A DNA stretch of 64,000 bases from Agapanthus africanus (lineage: Eukaryota; Streptophyta; Magnoliopsida; Asparagales; Amaryllidaceae): positions 770,056,809-770,120,808 of the forward strand of contig CM057339.1 in NCBI GenBank assembly GCA_030015575.1, given 5' to 3'. A program made the position numbers and the translations under genes. Positions within the stretch are counted from its first letter, which is position 1, and each line of letters opens with the position of its first letter. Positions 21,251-34,893 of this stretch are shown here, one piece after another. The notes below the pieces were generated by a model. That model saw only the letters and a list, made by a program, of their open reading frames with translations, had not been told where the DNA came from and made no database searches.

Positions 21251-21458
21251 CCCTTCTCCTGGGTACAAACGGTGGCCAGGTTTTGTTGGTGGCCCATGCA
21301 GATCAGTTCTGCGTGGAAACCTCCATAACCATGCAGGGTCAGTCTGCATGGAATCCTAAGCAATATAAGTCACAAGAATAATAAGAATCGGTAGCTAAAA
21401 CATTGTTTACATTTCATATTCCTTCAATCTATCCTAACCCTATTTTTCTTTCAAGGTT
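21251..21458. other. Head-to-head junction of elements A and B
   Basis: The minus-strand gag of A stops near 21255. A short second copy of a gag phrase (TCCTGGGTACAAACGGTGG) follows, then a near-palindromic stretch (ATGCAGATCAG ... GTCTGCATGG, 21297-21351). After that comes the leader just upstream of the gag start of B at 21459. Neither element has its 5' LTR here, so the junction looks like a rearrangement, not a clean insertion. Confidence 0.6.
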
Positions 21459-24400
21459 ATGGATTCTCCCAACAATACGAGCACAAACGTGAATGGAAAC
21501 ACCCCACCTACACCTCTACCACTTACACTTACCATAGCAGCTCCAATCAACGAACAGACGGTATTGCTCGAGGCAATCAAGAGCCTCTTGGAGGGACAGC
21601 AGCAGCAGACTGCTATACTCCTGAATTGCCCAGAAACTGAGGCACCCGGTGTGAAGCAATTCCGGGCACTGCATCCTAAGCAATTTTCTGGGAAAGAGAG
21701 CTCTTTGGAAGCTGAAGAATGGGCTCAATCCATTGAGGATGATCTGGCAGCAGCATAAGTGCCAGATATTGCTTGGATAAGAGTTGCGAAGCTGCAACTT
21801 ACTGATAACGCCCGAATATGATGGAAGGCGGAAGAAAGTTGTCTTACCCAGCCGATCGAAAGGAAGACCTTTCGCGACATGTTCGACACGAAGTATTTTC
21901 CAGAGACTGCCCGATTCGATATGGAGCAGCAATTCATCCACTTACAACAAGACTCTATGTGGAGCAAATCCGTGGACGGGTATGATGCTGAGTTCACTAT
22001 GTTGAGCAGGTAAGATATGTCTCAAATATTCGATTTTCTAATGTCACATACTACACAGCTAACACAAAACCGTAACAGGTTTACAGCACACATCATACCG
22101 ACTGCTGAGCTCATGACTAGAAGATTTTAGCAAGGGTTGGACCCGGAGATCCAAGCTACATTAGCTACAGGGGGTTTCCCAACCCATGATTTGGTTTTGA
22201 AGGCCGCCCGTCTATATGAGGCAGTGGTGAAGAAGGGCAGACCTCAATCTGCCGGTATGAAGCGCCCTGCTACTCAGATAGCAGGAGGAGCCTCTTCCAG
22301 GCCACTGTTTGTACCCAGGAGACCGGGAGTACCAAATAACCGGCCCAGTCCAGACTTTTATTTTTACTGCGAAAGAAATGGACACCTGGCGAAGGATTGT
22401 AGGCGTGCTAATTGCCTCTGCTTAGTCTGTGGCTCATCCACACATGATATTGGGTCTTGTCCTCACAGACTCAATCAGAATCAGGCACCTAGACCAGTAA
22501 TCACCTATCCACAGTGGCCAGTTATCCAGGCACCTGCTCCACGACTCGCTCTCCCTGCACTACCTCCTCGCGGACCACCGACTGCACCTCATCCTCGTCA
22601 GTTCCATCAAGCCCAACGGAACGTACCTGAAGGACAGAGGAACGACCAGAGGAATGCTCCTCCAGCAAGGAGGAATGTACCAAGACGACAGGCTTTTACA
22701 ATGACTGTGGAAGAAGCTGAGGCAACTGGCCAAGTCATCACTGGTAACACTTTCTTTTCGAGCTTTCTTTTATTCTACATACCTATCTACATATTTTTCT
22801 CCTATACCTAAAACCTATCTCACACAACTTAGGTATAATCTTAGTAGCCTCTTTATCTGCCTTGGCACTCTTCGATACTAGAGCATCTCATTATTTTATG
22901 TCGCAACGGTTCGTCCGAACTCATGCGATTCCAGTTAAACCGCTCGTATCCAACTGGAATGTCAGTTCAGGGAACGACGTTCTAAAGGCAACTATGGGAT
23001 ACGACCCGTGTCCAGTGGTTGTCTGCAGCAGAGAATTTTATGCCGACTTCAAGGTGCTAGACATACCAAACTTTGATGCAGTTTTGGGTATGGATTGGCT
23101 CAGAACTTTCTACGCTACCATCGATTGTCGTCAAAGGAGGGTAGTCTTCGAGATTCCAGAGCATCCGGTCTTTTATTTCAAAAGTGGAGACCGTACCCTG
23201 GAGCCTAACACATACAAAGCAAAACCGAAGAAGGCTGTGATTGCAACTCTACAAGCGGAGGAAGGATCAAAGCCAGAAGTAGTTCGAGAGTTCGACGATG
23301 TATTTTCTGAAGACATATCAGGTTTGCCTCCCGATCGAGCTTTTGAATTTGGAATTGATTTAGTACCTGGAGCACAACCGGTGATCAAAGCACCATATCG
23401 CCTAAGTCTTGAAGGTTTGAAAGAGATCCACACTCAGTTGAACGAATTATTGACGAAAGGATGGATTCGTCCCAGCACTTCGAGTTGGGGATCGCCGGTT
23501 CTACTTTTAAAGAAGAAAGAAGGTTCATATCGACTGTGCATTGATTATAGAGATCTGAACGAAGTCGCTATCAAGAACAAGTATCCGCTACCGCGCATCG
23601 ACGACCTGTTCGATCAGCTAAGTGGATCTTGTGTTTTCTCTAAATTAGACCTTCATTCGGGTTATCATCAGGTGAAGGTCAAGGAATCTGATATCCACAA
23701 AACGGCTTTCAGAACACGTTATGGACATTACGAATTTCTTGTGATGCCATTTGGAGTGACCAACGCACCGGCGATATTCATGAACCTTATGAATCAAGTT
23801 TTCCAGGAGTACTTAGACAGGTTTGTTGTCATCTTCATCGACGACATACTGGTGCATTCTAAGAGTCGGAAAGAACATGTCGTGCACCTACGAATTGTCC
23901 TGGAAACTTTGCGACAACATCAATTATATGCCAAGTACAGCAAGTGCGAGTTTTGGCTAGATCTAGTCGGTTTTCTTGGACATATTGTATCAGGCGATAG
24001 AATCTCTGTAGATCTAGCTAAAGTAGTAGCAGTAAGCGAATGGCCGACACCGAAGTCAGTGAAGGACATTCGAAACTTCTTGGGATTAGCAGGATATTAC
24101 AGATGGTTTATTGAAGGATTTTCGAAGATTACAACACCCCTGACCAAGCTCACGCATAAAGATGAAGAATTCGTGTGGTCAGAAACATGCGAACAAGCTT
24201 TCGTAGAACTCAAGTGAAGGTTGACATCATCGCCTATTCTCGTAATATCGGACCAATCTGGAGGTTTTGAAGTGCATTGCGATGTATCCGGTAAGGGATT
24301 AGGATGTGTTCTACATCAGCACGGTAAGGTTGTAGCTTATGCTTCAAGACAGCTGAAGATTCATGAGCGCAATTATCCGACGCATGATTTGGAGTTGGCA

Positions 24401-26095
24401 GCCATAATCTTTGCTCTTAAGATTTGGCGCCATTATCTTCTTGAAGAACGCGTGAACATATACACAGATCACAAGAGTATGAAATATGTGTTTACTCAGA
24501 AAGAGTTGAATATGCGGCAGAGAAGATGGTTAGAATTGATGGCGGATTTCGACATCAACCTGTAATATCACCCAGGGAAGGTGAATGTAGTACCTGATAT
24601 ACTTAGTCGCTAACCATTATCTATGAATCTCACCGTACAGTGGAAACTTCAACAAGAGTTGCATCAGATGGAGATTGAAGTGATCATGCCAGGTAACGCT
24701 TCAAGTTTGATGAACTGACAAGTTCAATCTACCATTGTCAATCAGATCAAAGCAGCTCAAGCAAGTGATGCTAAGTTGCAAAAGATCAGAGAACAAGTGG
24801 AGAATGGACTTAGAACAGACTTCATCATCCATGAAGATGGATCTTTGAGATACGACAGCAGGTTGTGTGTACCAAAAGATTCTGTGCGAGAAGAGTTAAT
24901 GAAGGAAGCTCACAGCTCTCCTTATTCAGTACACCCTGGAGGTACCAAGATGTACAAAGATCTGCGTCAAAATTACTGATGGCATGGAATGAAGCGTGAA
25001 GTAGCCAGAAGCGTCGCTAAATGCTTGGTGTGTCAGCAGGTATAGGCTGAACATCACAGGACAGCTGGGTTACTTCAACCGTTATCGATCCCGGAATGGA
25101 AGTGGCAACACATCACAATGGATTTCGTGACTGCACTTCCTCGCAGCACGAAGGGTAACGATGCGGTATGGGTTATTGTGGACCGACTCACAAAGTCGGC
25201 TCACTTCATCCCATTTCGAGTTGGCCAATCTACTAAGACACTAGCAAAGAAGTACATGGAGGTAAGAATATAAGTAAGATTTAAATCTTCAATAAGTACT
25301 ATCTCTGATACCCATGAACTCATGCAGAAAATTGTGAGATTACATGGAGTACCGGTTTGCATTGTCTCCGATCGTGATACCAGATTCCGATCGCAATTTT
25401 GGCAGAGTCTGCAAGTTAGCTTGGGAACAAGTCTGAACTTCACCACAGCTTATCATCCACAAACAGATGGTCAGTTTGAGCGAACTATTCAGATATTGGA
25501 GGATATGCTAAAAGCGTTTATGCTAGACTTCGGAGGATCGTGGGAAGATCACCTACATCTCGTGGAGTTTTCATACAACAACAACTACCAAGCAAGTATA
25601 GGAATGACACCTTTTGCAGCGCTCTATGGAAGGAAGTGTCGATCGCCATTAAGTTGGGACGACATCGGAGATAGAGAATTTCTTGGACCTGAGATGATAG
25701 TAGCAACTGTTGATGTGGTTCGTACCATCAAGGAAAGAATGCGCATAGCCCAGAATCGACAGAAGCACTGGGCTGATGCAAAGCGCCATCATTTGGAGTT
25801 CCAACCGGAAGAATATGTATTTTTGAAGATATCTCTGAACCGTAGAGTGATTCGTTTTGGAATACGGGGTAAATTAAGTCCGAGATATATTGGACCATTC
25901 CACATACTCGAACGAGTCGGAGAAGTGGCATATCGCTTGGCACTTCCACACTCATTGGAAAGAGTGCGCAACGTGTTCCACATATCCCAGCTCCAAAGAT
26001 ATGTGAGCGACCCCAGCCATATCCTTGATCACTCCGAGCTCACTGTACAGACGGATCTATCTTGTGAGCAACAGCCCGTTGAAATTCTGGACTGA
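21459..26095 (+). pseudogene. gag-pol remains of gypsy element B
   Basis: gag starts at the ATG at 21459 (MDSPNNTSTNVNGN) and includes a zinc knuckle near 22340-22470. The protease is near 22860-23300, reverse transcriptase near 23300-24170 with [12 protein letters not shown], RNase H near 24220-24565, integrase near 24770-25900 and the chromodomain-like tail near 26030-26095 (QPVEILD). A 66-bp GT-AG segment (25262-25327) lies in the integrase region and is shared with A and D but absent from C. Fossil, broken in several places. Confidence 0.85.
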
Positions 26096-26279
26096 AAGGT
26101 AAAATCACTTAGGAACAAGGAAGTAAACTTGGTCTGAGTAATGTGAAGAAAAGATTCACTGGGAGAATCAACGTAAAAACGTGAGGATAACATGTGTGCA
26201 TGATACCATTTCTTATTTGTAAATTAGTCCTTATATAATTGTAAATTTCGAGCACGAAATTATTTCAAGAAGGGTAGAT

Positions 26280-27467
26280 TGTAACGACTGTGTACCTAGA
26301 AACGTAATAAAAACGTTTTATAATTTTTCTCGAGGTCAAAACAATTATTTTACTGTTTCTATTAGTAGAAAATACTTTAAAATTATTTTTCCATGATTAA
26401 AATAAATTTTTAGAATTTTTGGGAATTTTTAGGAATTTTTGGGAATTTTTAGGAATTTAAATGTTTTTTTTATCGAAGGGAATTTTTTTTATAACCGACA
26501 AGAAGATTTATTTTAGACCAAATTTGGTTGCAAAAGATACAAAATATCAAAACACATTTTATATAATTTTTCTAGATTTTCAAAATATGTTTTATTATTT
26601 TAAAATAATTTTTAGAAGCCAAAAACAATTTTAAAAATATTTTTAAATATTAAAAATTATTTTATTTTATTTTTTTGAGCTGGAATAAATCTAGACCGTC
26701 AGATTTAAAAACCAACGGTTCATATTCTGCCGATAGTTTTTTTAAATAAAAGAAAAGAAATATATATATATATATATATATAGGCACCTTTAATCTAGAC
26801 CTTTGGATCAATGATCCAACGGTCAAGAACCACTCACACCAACCTCAGCCGGGTCCCACGTCAGTTCACACGTGATTTAATGTGGGCCGTTGGATCTGGT
26901 TTTTCAACGGTCGGATCTGGTCGGCTACTGTAGTAGTTTGAAAAAAAAGTTTTTAATCCCAGAAATCCCTATAAATAGCCCTAAACTTCTAAAATTCACC
27001 AAAAAATATATGTTTGACACGAAAATCCCAAAAAAATTTCAGAACTTTTTCTTTGAGTCCTCTACACTCTGGACCAAGCCTCAAAGGCATAAAAATTCTC
27101 GGCTTCAAGATATCTTTTTTCTCGTACAACCCGACGTTCACCGACTTTTATTTTCCTAGATCATTTCAGGTAAGATCTCTCAAGACTTGACCCCCTATTA
27201 TCTTCATAATTAAAATATCTATCTGTGAAAAAAATTCTAGGACCTAATTATGATGTTTTAACTGTATTATCTATTTTACGAGTTTTGACGATTAAAAACG
27301 ATATTAAACTCTAATAATATAACGAACTTTTAGCAGTTATTCTTCACGATAAAATCACGGGGTAACGGACAACCCCGGATTCATGCTTGGAAATATTGAA
27401 CCAAGTCATAAGGCGATTATCATGACCGGGACAACTTTTGCAGGATTAAATGTAATTATTCTACGGT
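26280..27467 (+). repeat. Truncated 3' LTR of gypsy element B
   Basis: It starts TGTAACGACTGTG and follows LTR A until TTCTACGGT, where it is cut after 1,188 bp. It has a (TA)n tract at 26759-26782, a TATA box at 26970-26978 and a donor-like CAGGTAAGATCT near 27168-27179. Confidence 0.85.
26970..26978 (+). promoter_or_regulatory. TATA box in LTR B
   Basis: TATAAATAG at the same LTR position as in A, C and D, followed by about 190 bases of C/A-rich leader and a CAGGTAAG donor-like site. Confidence 0.55.
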
Positions 27468-27715
27468 CACGCCCCGCTTCCCAGTGTACAGGTAAGGAGG
27501 CACGGCAGACCCACGATGTATTTACTCAGAAGTAAATACATTAAGTGTAAATTAGTAATATAATAAATGTACACAAGAAATGGTAAAAGATATAATTAAA
27601 CAACTTTTTATTGATTAAACATTCTTTACAATACAGCTGGAAAGTAAATACAATACTGGAAGGCGGTGCCTAGACAATGGCATATGAACTGAAAGTAAAA
27701 GCATATACAAATGAA

Positions 27716-27787
27716 CTAGAGCTCTGGGTCCTCAATGAACTGCTCCAAATCGTCCTGGCTGGGCTCGATCTCCAGAGAGTCAGGTCC
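27716..27787 (-). other. Conserved acidic mini-frame in LTR C
   Basis: A 72-nt minus-strand frame containing EIEPSQDDLEQFIEDPEL and TAG, identical in length to the other copies. Confidence 0.45.
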
Positions 27788-29927
27788 TGCTGACAACATT
27801 CCAAAGAAAGAAGAAATAAGAATGTTGTCAGTGAACAATCGCTCGGTAAGTCCCAAGAGATAAAGAAGAATAGACAGAGAATAGAACAGGTAAAGTATAT
27901 ATGGTTATGTTTGTTATGTTAACGCAGTTGTTTGTAGCTTGGTATAGAATGTGCCAGTGTATATGAGAGGAGTCCAACTTACTCCGTGGACTATGGTATA
28001 TGAAGTACAAGGCCTCGTCAAAACCCACGGGACAACGACAACGTATATTCAGGTTAGGTGTATTAAAGTGACCGTCTCGTGTCACTTTAACATATTCCGT
28101 ACCAGTCTACCCCTTTAAAATCGTGTAATGTTTTAATGTTTTGTTTATAGATGATTTGTAGATATAAGTCTTGCGGAAACCATGATATCAATTGTTCATG
28201 TAAATAATGATATAAACGGATAGTCATGTAGACAAGTCAATGTATATCCATGGTTCGGTCAGATCAAGTCATGTTGATGTTGATTGTATTCTGGTATTCA
28301 TGTTTCAAGTTCTAGTATATATGGATTCATGTTGTATTGGAGTTATATTTGAATTGTATTCATGTTTAAATTGTATTCGAATTAGACTGAGACTCAGATT
28401 GAGCCAGACACTTTAAACAGATTTGAGTCCTGAATTAGGTTTAGGAGTCATCGGTAACCGCTGCACATGGACGGCAGGATTTGTGACTTTTTCTAAGCCA
28501 ATTACCATTGATAACCCTGTTTTAGTTGCCTACCTTATATAGGCAAGCACCCACTTTCTCCGGCTTCCTGAGGCTCAAGAGAATTGGTCTCGCTTAAACC
28601 TATATTTACTAGGGTCCTTATGGTAATTTAATATAACTTGAGGGGTTTTATGAAAAATATTTTTAGTATAAAAATGATTCTCAAGTATTTATTTATCGTA
28701 TTTAGGGTTTTCATGGATGTAACTTTTAAAAGTGAGGTAATCTAGTGAAATAATACCTAATTGAATAGTTCATGGAATTTTTGTGTAAATTTGACTTACA
28801 TGGATTCTTGATGGTATTTTCATGAAATTGTAGTTCTTTTCTTTTGTTTAGAAAACATAGAATTTATTATATATTTAAAATAGATGGTTTTATAATATTT
28901 ATATATAATTATTAAAAATAAAATTTATTTATTACATAGAAAATCACGTTTTTCTTAAAAATTGTATTAAAAATTCCATCGAGATTCCGTGAGGAGTTCT
29001 GCATCTCGTCCTACTAGTTCCGAGGATGTGCGATAATCCGCACCATCCCAATCGGGTTCCTGAAAAGTGGGTTGTAGAGACACAATCGTAAGGAATTTAA
29101 AATAACACAATTTAAAGAATACATTTTTTAATAGTTTATGGTATTTTCATAAAAACTATGATTCAGAAAAGTTCATGGTATTTTAGTAAAAATATAACTT
29201 GGAAAGATTTATGGTATTTTAAAGAAAATACTATTTTTCCAAAGTTCGTGGTATTTTAAATGAAAATATAAATTCTTAGGAGTTGATGGTATTTTTGTGA
29301 AATACCCAAATTAGCAAAAATATGGTTTTACATGTTTACCATTAATTTTATTTTTGAGAAAAAACAATATATAAAAATTTACTATAATTTTTCCATGTTT
29401 TAATAATTAAGAAACTAATTATCGATAAGCTTTATTTAATCGTAAAATAATTATATTTATTCCTACAAAAGTTGTCTCGGTCATGATAATCGTCTTATGA
29501 CTTAGTTCAATATTTCCAAGCATGAATCCGGGGTTGTCCGTTACCCCGTGATTTTATCGTGAAGAATAACTGCTAAAAGTTCGTTATATTATTAGAGTTT
29601 AATATCGTTTTTAATCGTCAAAACTCGTAAAATAGATAATACAGTTAAAACATCATAATTAGATCCTAGAATTTTTTTCACAGATAGATATTTTAATTAT
29701 GAAGATAACAGGGGGTAAAGTGTTGAGAGATCTTATCTGAAATGATCTAGGAAAATAAAAGTCGATGAACGTCGGGTTGTACGAGAAAAAAGATATCTTG
29801 AAGCCGATAATTTTTATGCCTTTGAGGCTTGGTCCAGAGTGTAGAGAACTCAAAGAAGAAGCTCTGAAATTGTTTTGGGATTTTCGTGTCTATCAGATAT
29901 TTTTTGGTGAATTTTAGAAGTTCAGGG

Positions 29928-29936
29928 CTATTTATA
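29928..29936 (-). promoter_or_regulatory. TATA box in LTR C
   Basis: Minus-strand TATAAATAG at the position equivalent to the box in LTRs A, B and D. Confidence 0.55.
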
Positions 29937-30689
29937 GGAATTTCTGGGATTAAAAAACTATTTTTTTTCAAACTGCTACAGTAGCCGACCTGATCCGACC
30001 GTTGATCGATTAGATCTGACGGCCCACATTAAATCACGTGTGAACTGATGTAGGACCCGGCTGGGGTTGGTGTGGGTGATTTTTGACCGTTGGATTAACG
30101 ATCCAACGGTCCAGATTAAAGGTGCCTATAAATATATATATATATATTTCTTTTCTTTTATTTAAAAAAATTGTCTGCAGAATCTGGGCCGTTGGTTTTT
30201 AAATCTGACGGTCCAGATTTATTCCAGCTCAAAAAAATAAAATAAAATTATTTTTAATATTTAAAAATGTTTTATAAATTGTTTTTGGCTTCTAAAAATT
30301 ATTTTAAAATAGTAAAAAATATTTTAAAATCTAGAAAAATTATATAAAATGTGTTTTGATATTTTATATCTTTTGCAACCAAATTTGGTCTAAAATAGAT
30401 CTTCTTGTCGGTTATAAAAAAATTTCCCTCCGATCAAAAATCCATTTAAATTTTTAAAAATTCCCCAAAATTCCTAAAAATAATATTAATTTATTTTAAT
30501 CATGGAAAAATAATTTTAAAGTGTTTTCTACCAATAGAAACAGTAAAATAATTGTATTGACCTTGAGAAAAATTATAAAACATTTTTATTACGTATCAAG
30601 GGTACACAGTCGTTACAATCTACCCTCCTTGAAATAATTTCGTTCTCGAAATTTACAATTATATAAGGACTAATTTGCAAATAAGAAAG

Positions 30690-33600
30690 GGTATCTTGCA
30701 CACATGTCATCCTCACGTTCCCACGTTGATTCTCCTGGTGAATCCTTTCTCCACATTACTCGGACCAAGTTTACTTCCTTGTTCCTAAGTGACTTTACCT
30801 TTCTGTCCAGAATTTCAACGGGTTGTTACTCACAAGATAGATCCATCTGTACAGTGAGCTCGGAGTGACCAAGGATATGGCTGGGGTCGCTCACATATCT
30901 TCGGAGCTGGGATATGTGGAACACGTTGTGCACTCCTTCCAATGAGGGTGGAAGTGCCAAGCGATATGCCACTTCTCCGACTCGTTCGAGTATATCGAAT
31001 GGTCTAATGTATCTTGGAATTAGCTTACCCCTTATTCTAAAATGAATCACTCCACGGTTTGAAGAGATCTTCAGGAAGACATGATCTCCCGGTTGGAACT
31101 CCAAGTGTTGGCGTTTTGCATATGCCCAGTGTTTCTGTCTATCCTGGGCTATGCACATTCTTTCCTTGATAGTACAAACCACATAAACAGTTGCTACTAT
31201 CATCTCAGGTCCAAGAAGTTCTTTATCTCCGATATCGTCCCAACTTAATGGCGATCGACACTTCCTTCCATAGATTGCTGCAAAAGGTGCCATTCCTATA
31301 CTTGCTTGATAGCTGTTGTTGTATGAAAACTCCACGAGATGTAGGTGATCTTCCCACAATCCTCCGAAATCTAGCATACACGCTGTTAGCATATCCTCCA
31401 AGATCTGAATAGTTCGCTCAGACTGACCATCTGTTTGTGGATGATAAGTTGTGCTGAAGTTCAGACTTGTTCCCAAGCTAACTTGCAGACTCTGCCAAAA
31501 TTGCGATCGGAATCTGGTATCACGATTGGAGACAATGCAAACCGGTACTCCATGTAATCTCACGATTTCCTCCATGTACTTCTTTGCTAACGTCTTAGTA
31601 GATTGGCCAACTCGAAATGGGATGAAGTGAGCCGACTTTGTGAGTCGATCCACAATAACCCATACCACATCGTTACCCTTCGTGCTGCGAGGAAGTGCAG
31701 TCACGAAATCCATTGTGATGTGTTGCCACTTCCATTTCGGGATCGGTAACGGTTAAAGTAACCCAGCTGTCTTGTGATGTTCAGCCTTTACCTGCTGACA
31801 CACCAAGCATTTAGCGACGCTTCTGCGTACTTCACGCTTCATTCCATGCCACCAGTAATTTTGACGCAGATCTTTGTACATCTTGGTACCTCCAGGGTCT
31901 ACTGAATAAGGAGAGCCGTGAGCTTCCTTCATCAACTCTTCTCGCACAGAACCTTTTAGTATACACAACCTGCTGCCGTATCTCAAAGATCCATCTTCAT
32001 AGATGATGAAGTCTGTTCTAAGTCCACTTTCTACTTGTTCTTTGATCTTTTATAACTTGGCATCACTTGCTTGAGCTGCTTTGATCTGGTTGACAATTGT
32101 AGACTGAACTTATAAGTTCATCAAACTTAAAGCGTTACCTGGCATGTTCACTTCTATCTCCATATGATGCAAATCTTGTTGTAACTTCCACTGTGCGGTG
32201 AGATTCATTCATAGTGGTTGGCGACTAAGTGCATCAGATACTACATTCACCTTCCCTGGATGATATTGTAGGTTGATGTCGAAATCCGCCATAAGTTCTA
32301 ACTATCTTCTCTGCCGCATATTCAACTCTTTCTGAGTAAATACATACTTCAGATTTTTGTGGTCTGTGTAGATATCTACCCGTTCTCCAAGAAGATAATG
32401 GTGCCAAAACTTAATTGCAAAAATAACGGCTGTCAACTCCAGATCATGCGTCGGATAGTTGTTATCATGAACTTTCAGTTGTCTTGATGCATAAGCTACA
32501 ACTTTACCATGCTGATGTAGAACACATCTTAATCTCTTACCGGATGCATCGCAATACGCTATGAAACCTCCAGATTGGTCCGGTATTACGAGAATAGGCG
32601 ATGATGTCAATCTTGACTTAAGTTTTGCGAAAGCTTGTTCGCATGCTTCTGACCACACGAATTCTTCATCTTTACGTGTGAGCTTGGTCAGGGGTGTTGC
32701 AATTTTCGAAAATCCTTCAATAAATCTTCGGTAGTATCCTGTTAAACCCAAGAAACTTCGAATGTCCTTCACTGTCTTTGGTGTCGGCCATTCGCATACC
32801 GCTGATACTTTAGCTGTATCTGTAGAGATTCCTTCGCCTGAAATGATATGTCTGAGAAATTCGACTTGATCTAACCAAAACTCGCACTTGCAGTATTTGG
32901 CATAGAGTTGATTCTGTCGCAAAGTCTTCAGGACAACTCGTAAATGCTCTGCATGCTCTTTTCGACTCTTAAAATACACCAGGATGTCATCGATGAAAAT
33001 GACAACAAATCTGTCTAAGTATTCTCGGAAAACTTGATTCATTAGGTTCATGAATATGGCTGGTGCGTTGGTCACTCCAAATAGTATCACGAGATATTCG
33101 TAATGTCCACAGCGAGTTCTGAATGCCGTTTTAGGAATATCAGATTCTTTGACCTTCACCTGATGATAACCCGAACGAAGATCTAACTTTGGAGAAAACG
33201 CAAGACCCACTTAGCTAATAAAAAAGATCGGCGATGCGCGGTAGCGGATACTTGTTTTTTATCGTTACTTCGTTCAGAGCTCTATAATCCACGCACATTC
33301 TTTATGAACCTTCCTTCTTCTTTACAAGCAGAACTGGAGATCCTCAACTTGAAGTGCTGGGACGAATCCATCCTTTCTTCAGAAGTTCGTCCAACTGAGT
33401 TTTAATCTCCTTCAAACCTTCAGGACTTAGTCGATATGGTGCTTTGATCACCGGTTGTGCTCCAGGTACTAAATCAATTCCAAATTCAAGAGCTCGATCG
33501 GGAGGCAAATCTGATATGTCTTCAGGAAATATATCGTCGAACTCTCGAACTACTTCTGGCTTGTCTTCTTTCGCCTGTAGAGTTGCAATCACAGCCTTCT

Positions 33601-34893
33601 TCGGTTTGGCTTTGTATGTGCTAGGCTCCAGGGTACGGTCTCCACTTTTGAAATAAAAGACCGGATGCTCTGGAATCTTGAACACTATCCTCCTTTGACG
33701 ATAGTCGATGGGAGCGTAGAAAGTTCCGAGCCAATCCATACCCAAAACTACATCAAAGTTCGGTATGTCTAGCACCTTGAAGTCAGCATAAAATTCTCTG
33801 CTGCAGACAACCACTGGACACAGGTCGTATCCCATAGTTGCCTTTAGAACGTCGTTCCCTGAACTAACATTCCAGCTGGATACGAGCGGTTTGACTGAAA
33901 TCGCATGAGTTCGAACGAACCGTTGTGACATAAAGTAATGAGATGCTCCAGTATCAAAGAGTGCTAAGGCAGGTAAAGAGGCTACTAAGATTTTACCTAA
34001 GTTGTGTGAGATATGTTTAGGTATAGGAAAAGATATTTTGATATGTATCAAGATTGAATGAACATTTGAAAGAAATGAGTTACCAGTGATGACTTGGCCA
34101 GTGGCTTCGGCTTCTTCCACAGTCATTGTGAAAGCCTGTCGCTTAGGTACATTCCTCCTTGGCGGAGGAGCATTCCTCTGTTCTTGAGGTAGGTTCCTTT
34201 ATGCTTGATGGAAATGACGAGGAGGAGGTGCAGTAGGTCTACGAGGAGGTGGAGCTGGGAAAGCAAGTCGAGGAGCAGATGCCTGGATAACTGGCCGCTG
34301 TGGATAGGTGATTGCTGGTCTGGGTGCCTGATTCTGATTAAGCCTGTGAGGACAAGACCCAACATTATGTGTGGATGAGCCATAGACTAAGCAGAGGCGA
34401 TTAGCACGCCTACAATACTTCGCCAGGTGTCCATTTCTTTTGCAGTAAAAACAAAAGTCTGGACTCGGCCGGTTATTTGGTGCTCCCGGTCTCCTGGGTA
34501 CAAACGGTGGTCTGGAAGAGGCTCCTCCTGCTATCTGAGTAGCAGGGTGTTTCATACCGGCATATTGAAGTCTGCCCTTCTTCTTCACCACTGCCTCATA
34601 TCGATGGGCAGCCTTCAAAGCCAAATCAAGGATTGAGAAATCTCCTGTAGCTAATGCAGCTTGGATCTTCGGGTCCAACCCTTACTGAAATCTTCTAGCC
34701 CTGATCTCAGCAGTCGGTATGAGATGTGCTGCGAACTTGTTACGGTCTTGTGTTAGTTGTGTAGTATGTGACATTAGAAAATCGAATATTTGAGACATAT
34801 CTTACCTGCTCAACATAGTGAACTCAGTATCATACCCATCCACGAATTTGCTCCACATAGAGCCTTGTTGTAAGTGGATGAATTGCTGCTCCG
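30690..34893 (-). pseudogene. gag-pol remains of gypsy element C
   Basis: Integrase lies near 30830-31990 with [11 protein letters not shown] and CLVCQQVKAEHH; RNase H and reverse transcriptase near 32300-33350 with [11 protein letters not shown] and [11 protein letters not shown]; protease near 33540-34120 with FDTGASH; the gag zinc knuckle near 34340-34470 with FCFYCKRNGHLAK; more gag up to 34893. The integrase stretch around 31574 is continuous where A, B and D have a 66-bp intron-like segment. Fossil, broken in several places. Confidence 0.85.

Larger units (their letters stand above)
13862..21255 (-). mobile_element. Ty3/gypsy element A (Tekay-like chromovirus), fossil
   Basis: Reading on the minus strand, the order is part of gag with a zinc knuckle, protease, reverse transcriptase, RNase H, integrase, a chromodomain-like tail, a purine-rich tract (AAGGAAGGTAGAT) and a 3.4 kb LTR. 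This order and tail fit the Tekay/Del chromoviruses. The 5' end of gag and the 5' LTR are missing, because the copy meets element B head to head near 21255. It is broken, with about half a dozen or more breaks in the coding part. With only one LTR it cannot be dated by LTR comparison. Confidence 0.85.
21352..27467 (+). mobile_element. Ty3/gypsy element B (Tekay-like chromovirus), fossil
   Basis: The plus-strand order is leader, gag, protease, reverse transcriptase, RNase H, integrase, chromodomain-like tail, purine-rich tract (AAGAAGGGTAGAT) and the first 1.2 kb of the 3' LTR. The 5' LTR is absent. The LTR stops abruptly at 27467, where LTR C begins in the opposite direction. B is much closer to D than to A or C. 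It is broken, with perhaps eight breaks. Confidence 0.85.
27466..30617 (-). repeat. LTR of gypsy element C (about 3,150 bp)
   Basis: On the minus strand it begins TGTAACGACTG at 30617. Its end at 27466 lacks the last bases of the CA end, because it is fused to the cut LTR of B. It contains the TATA box at 29928-29936, a (TA)n tract at 30126-30147 and the acidic mini-frame at 27716-27787. Confidence 0.88.
27466..34893 (-). mobile_element. Ty3/gypsy element C (Tekay-like chromovirus), fossil
   Basis: On the minus strand the order is gag (from about 34890), protease, reverse transcriptase, RNase H, integrase, then a 3.15 kb LTR. It is a sister copy of A (shared [23 protein letters not shown]). 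It lacks the 66-bp segment in integrase that A, B and D carry. Its 5' end is cut at 34893, where a plus-strand fragment of another copy starts. Broken, with perhaps half a dozen breaks. Confidence 0.85.
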
